This document shows, piece after piece, positions 62,136-64,000 of a DNA stretch of 64,000 bases; the first letter of the stretch is position 1; each line of letters starts with the position of its first letter. Below the pieces are notes generated by a model. The model did not search any database. It was not told the DNA's origin and was given only the letters and a program-made list of their open reading frames with translations. The stretch covers positions 153,721-217,720 of the forward strand of contig CANMAI010000010.1 in the NCBI GenBank assembly GCA_947495795.1. The letters run 5' to 3'. The translations under genes and the position numbers were made by a program. Source of the DNA: an uncultured Paracoccaceae bacterium. GTDB lineage: Bacteria; Pseudomonadota; Alphaproteobacteria; Rhodobacterales; Rhodobacteraceae.

Positions 62136-62953
62136 GGCCGTCTCAAAGACGCGAGATGGCCGAATGGGCGGTGCGCTACCGATCCGCCAGCATCGCTCTG
62201 GCATGCAGAGCGTTCTCGATCAGCGAGACATGCTATCGATATCAGCCGCAGCTCAGCGATGAGAATGAGTTGATTGCAGATTGGCTGGTCGCGCTGACGA
62301 ACGCCAAGAAGGCCTGGGGGTTCGGCCTGTGCTTTCTGCATTTGCGGAACGTCAAAGGCTTTGGCTGGAACCCCAAGCGGGTCTACCGCATCTATCGCGA
62401 GCTGAAGCTGAACATGCGGATCAAGCCTGGGAAACGGCTGCAACGGGAGAAGCCTGAACCCTTGGCCGTGCCGGAGGCACCAAACGAGGTTTGGTCGATG
62501 GACTTCATGGCGGATCAGCTTGCAGACGGTCGTTCATTCCGCACGCTGAATGTCATTGATGACTTCACCCGAGAGGGATTGGCCATTGAGGTCGACTTCT
62601 CGTTACCCTCAGAGCGCGTTGTCCGCACGCTGAACCAAATTATAGCGTGGCGCGGTAAACCCTTCACCATTCGTGTGGACAACGGCCCCGAATATGTCAG
62701 TGCCAGGCTTCAGAACTGGGCGGAGGAAGCCGGGACCGGTTTGCTCTATATCCAGCCCGGCAAGCCGCAACAGAATGCCTATGTCGAACGCTATAACAGA
62801 ACAGTCCGGACGGAATGGCTGGGGCGATATCACTTCAACAGCATCGAGGAGGTGCAGGAACACGCCACGCGCTGGCTCTGGACTTACAACAACGAAAGAC
62901 CAAACATGGGGATCGGCGGGATGACCCCGATACAGAAACTAGAAGCAGCTTAG
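62130..62953 (+). CDS. IS3-family transposase orfB (integrase core)
   Basis: The DDE half reads in the -1 frame to 62953: [77 protein letters not shown] and [18 protein letters not shown], with D, D and E of the rve domain. It is normally made as a frameshift product with orfA; its own start codon is not clear, so coordinates mark the frame from the slippery site. Confidence 0.85.
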
Positions 62954-63265
62954 ATGCTACTGATGCGCCACTCTAAAAAGGGGAGGATTACCACGGGAGG
63001 AGGAGTGACACTCCCAGCTCAGAACGGGGTGGAGGTCATGTAGATGGTCTGTGAATTACAATTCCAGCTGACATCAGGCCTTCAAAGGTCATAATTTAAA
63101 TTGGTTCAAAATCGATGGTAGGTCGGTTCGGTCTAGTAAATGGCCTGCAATGCTTGCGCGCTTTCTGGTGAAGTCCTCTGCCTTTTCACATTTAGACAGA
63201 TGCTTTTGTCGGAAATTCGAGAGTAAAGCTTGCAGGAAGTAAATACAAATTTGGGGAGGGAGAAA
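62954..63265. other. gap after the IS3 element
   Basis: The 312 bases contain the IS right end and AT-richer sequence. No gene was recognised. Confidence 0.4.
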
Positions 63266-63652
63266 ATGCAATCGTCGTGCCGTTCGGTTTCAGAGGGAGT
63301 AGAGGATGACAATTCTAAAATCGATTTATTTATTAGATTCTTTGCTTCGGAGTACGATGAGCAAGAAATAATTGAAAATAAATATTACCCAGATGGAGAT
63401 GATAATATCATTGATGAATTTTTATTGGAGGTATTTCGGTCAGAATACGATCAAAATAAATACGGGTCCATTGTTGACAAGATCGTCATTGAATTAAAGC
63501 TTGTGGTAAACCCTGGCAGTTTGCAAGGTGTTCTCAACGAGGAATTATTAGGTAACTTCGATCCCTCCTTCTTTGAACCAGGTGCCCGCAAAGATCATGA
63601 GGTCTGGAAGTCTTTGCGTCGGCTTTGCAAAGGGTTCAAAGGTACCAGCTAG
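63266..63652 (+). CDS. small acidic protein of unknown function
   Basis: A 128-residue, strongly acidic and AT-rich frame (FIRFFASEYDEQEIIENKYYPDGDDNIIDEFLLEVFRSEYDQNKYGSIVDKIVIELK) begins at ATG 63266 with GGGGAGGGAG upstream. I do not recognise the family. Its codon use differs from the GC-rich neighbours, which suggests horizontal transfer. Two nearby repeats of the SEYD motif give the protein an internal repeat-like look. Confidence 0.6.
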   Translation: MQSSCRSVSEGVEDDNSKIDLFIRFFASEYDEQEIIENKYYPDGDDNIIDEFLLEVFRSEYDQNKYGSIVDKIVIELKLVVNPGSLQGVLNEELLGNFDPSFFEPGARKDHEVWKSLRRLCKGFKGTS

Positions 63653-64000
63653 ACTTTCGCTAGAATTCAAGGGTCAAAGTCACTCGAAAACAGACTGGAT
63701 ACAGCCCTTAAAGGAAGCTACCTCATTGTGAAAATAGCTTCTGGACATTACGGAAAGCACATGAGGACAGTATACGGTCACGTATGAAAATGGTTTCTAT
63801 ATTTGGTAGTGCCCTTTCTCTGACTTACTTTGTAAGGCTTTGTATCATCCTCTTGGGACATTCGATAACACTCCATCAGTTGTTCGATCTGACTGTCCTG
63901 TGGTCTTCGAGATGTGGGTGGGGTGGTCTTGCCCCCTGAAACTGGTCCGAACTGAGTGCGAAATTTTGGGTACATTTCTGGCAACAGAGGAGTGTCCCGA
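63653..64000. other. right-edge sequence without a supported gene
   Basis: A 68-residue minus-strand frame (63778-63984) is present but has no family resemblance and no convincing start. I do not call it. The sequence may be IS-related. Confidence 0.3.

Larger units (their letters stand above)
61825..62990 (+). mobile_element. IS3-type insertion sequence
   Basis: orfA and orfB in overlapping frames, with an A6G slippery site, form a standard IS3 layout. The left end interrupts the VOC gene near 61825 and the right end lies shortly after the orfB stop. Terminal repeats were not resolved, so ends are estimates. Confidence 0.75.

Noticed and set aside
63778..63984. 68-residue minus-strand ORF at the right edge
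   Set aside because: Too short, without a good start or homology that I can recall; it may be part of an IS remnant.

Overview
The window looks like chromosomal DNA of an alphaproteobacterium of the Rhodobacterales (Roseobacter/Rhodobacter type). The evidence is the high GC content, the split F1-ATPase operon order (atpH-A-G-D-C), the local gene set (ClpA, prs, gloB, PstS/OmpA fusion, RTX protein) and a Cas13a that resembles the Rhodobacter capsulatus enzyme. No organism name can be read from the sequence itself.

Region by region: 1-1.25 kb (minus) holds a retron-like reverse transcriptase that runs off the left edge, with a candidate msr-msd RNA just upstream bounded by a perfect 12-bp a1/a2 inverted repeat. 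1.3-29.6 kb is mostly core genome: gnd, clpA, a BenE-type transporter, gloB, a methyltransferase and a YdjC-type deacetylase, a GST with a divergent WYL regulator, a PstS-OmpA protein, the F1 operon with two extra genes inserted, a sulfotransferase-like gene, prs, an AraC/peroxiredoxin/isomerase/hydrolase cluster, a TetR/DUF pair, threonine aldolase with a YcgN-type protein, and an RTX-type protein.

29.77-51.38 kb is a genomic island inserted into the 3' end of tRNA-Ser(GCU). The outer att sites are a 14-bp direct repeat. An internal, degenerate att-like junction near 39.7 kb suggests two elements in tandem. Element A (about 29.86-39.69 kb) carries a membrane protein of unknown function, a two-repeat mini-CRISPR, cas13a, an eight-repeat CRISPR array, an RT-Cas1 fusion and cas2. 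This is a type VI-A system with RNA-capable adaptation genes. The reverse complements of seven of its eight spacers contain a start codon and/or a Shine-Dalgarno-like motif, as expected if guides were drawn from mRNA 5' regions. Element B (about 39.7-51.38 kb) carries a tyrosine recombinase, two small HTH/excisionase-type proteins, a two-gene module of unknown function, a complete type I restriction-modification operon (hsdM-S-R) and a P4-type integrase at its right end.

51.4-58.6 kb, after a decayed serine-recombinase tail, is a metabolic and stress cluster (AraC regulator, SDR, secreted CMD-like, Atu4866-like and NTF2-like proteins, Rrf2 regulator, MFS exporter, methyltransferase). 58.7-63 kb is an insertion-sequence graveyard: an IS1182-type element split by a decayed IS110 element, then an IS3-type element that truncates a VOC-family gene. 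The last kilobase is AT-richer with one small acidic ORF. Together the island is a defence island: RNA-targeting CRISPR immunity with RT-based spacer capture, plus DNA-targeting type I restriction, with a separate retron-like locus at the left edge.
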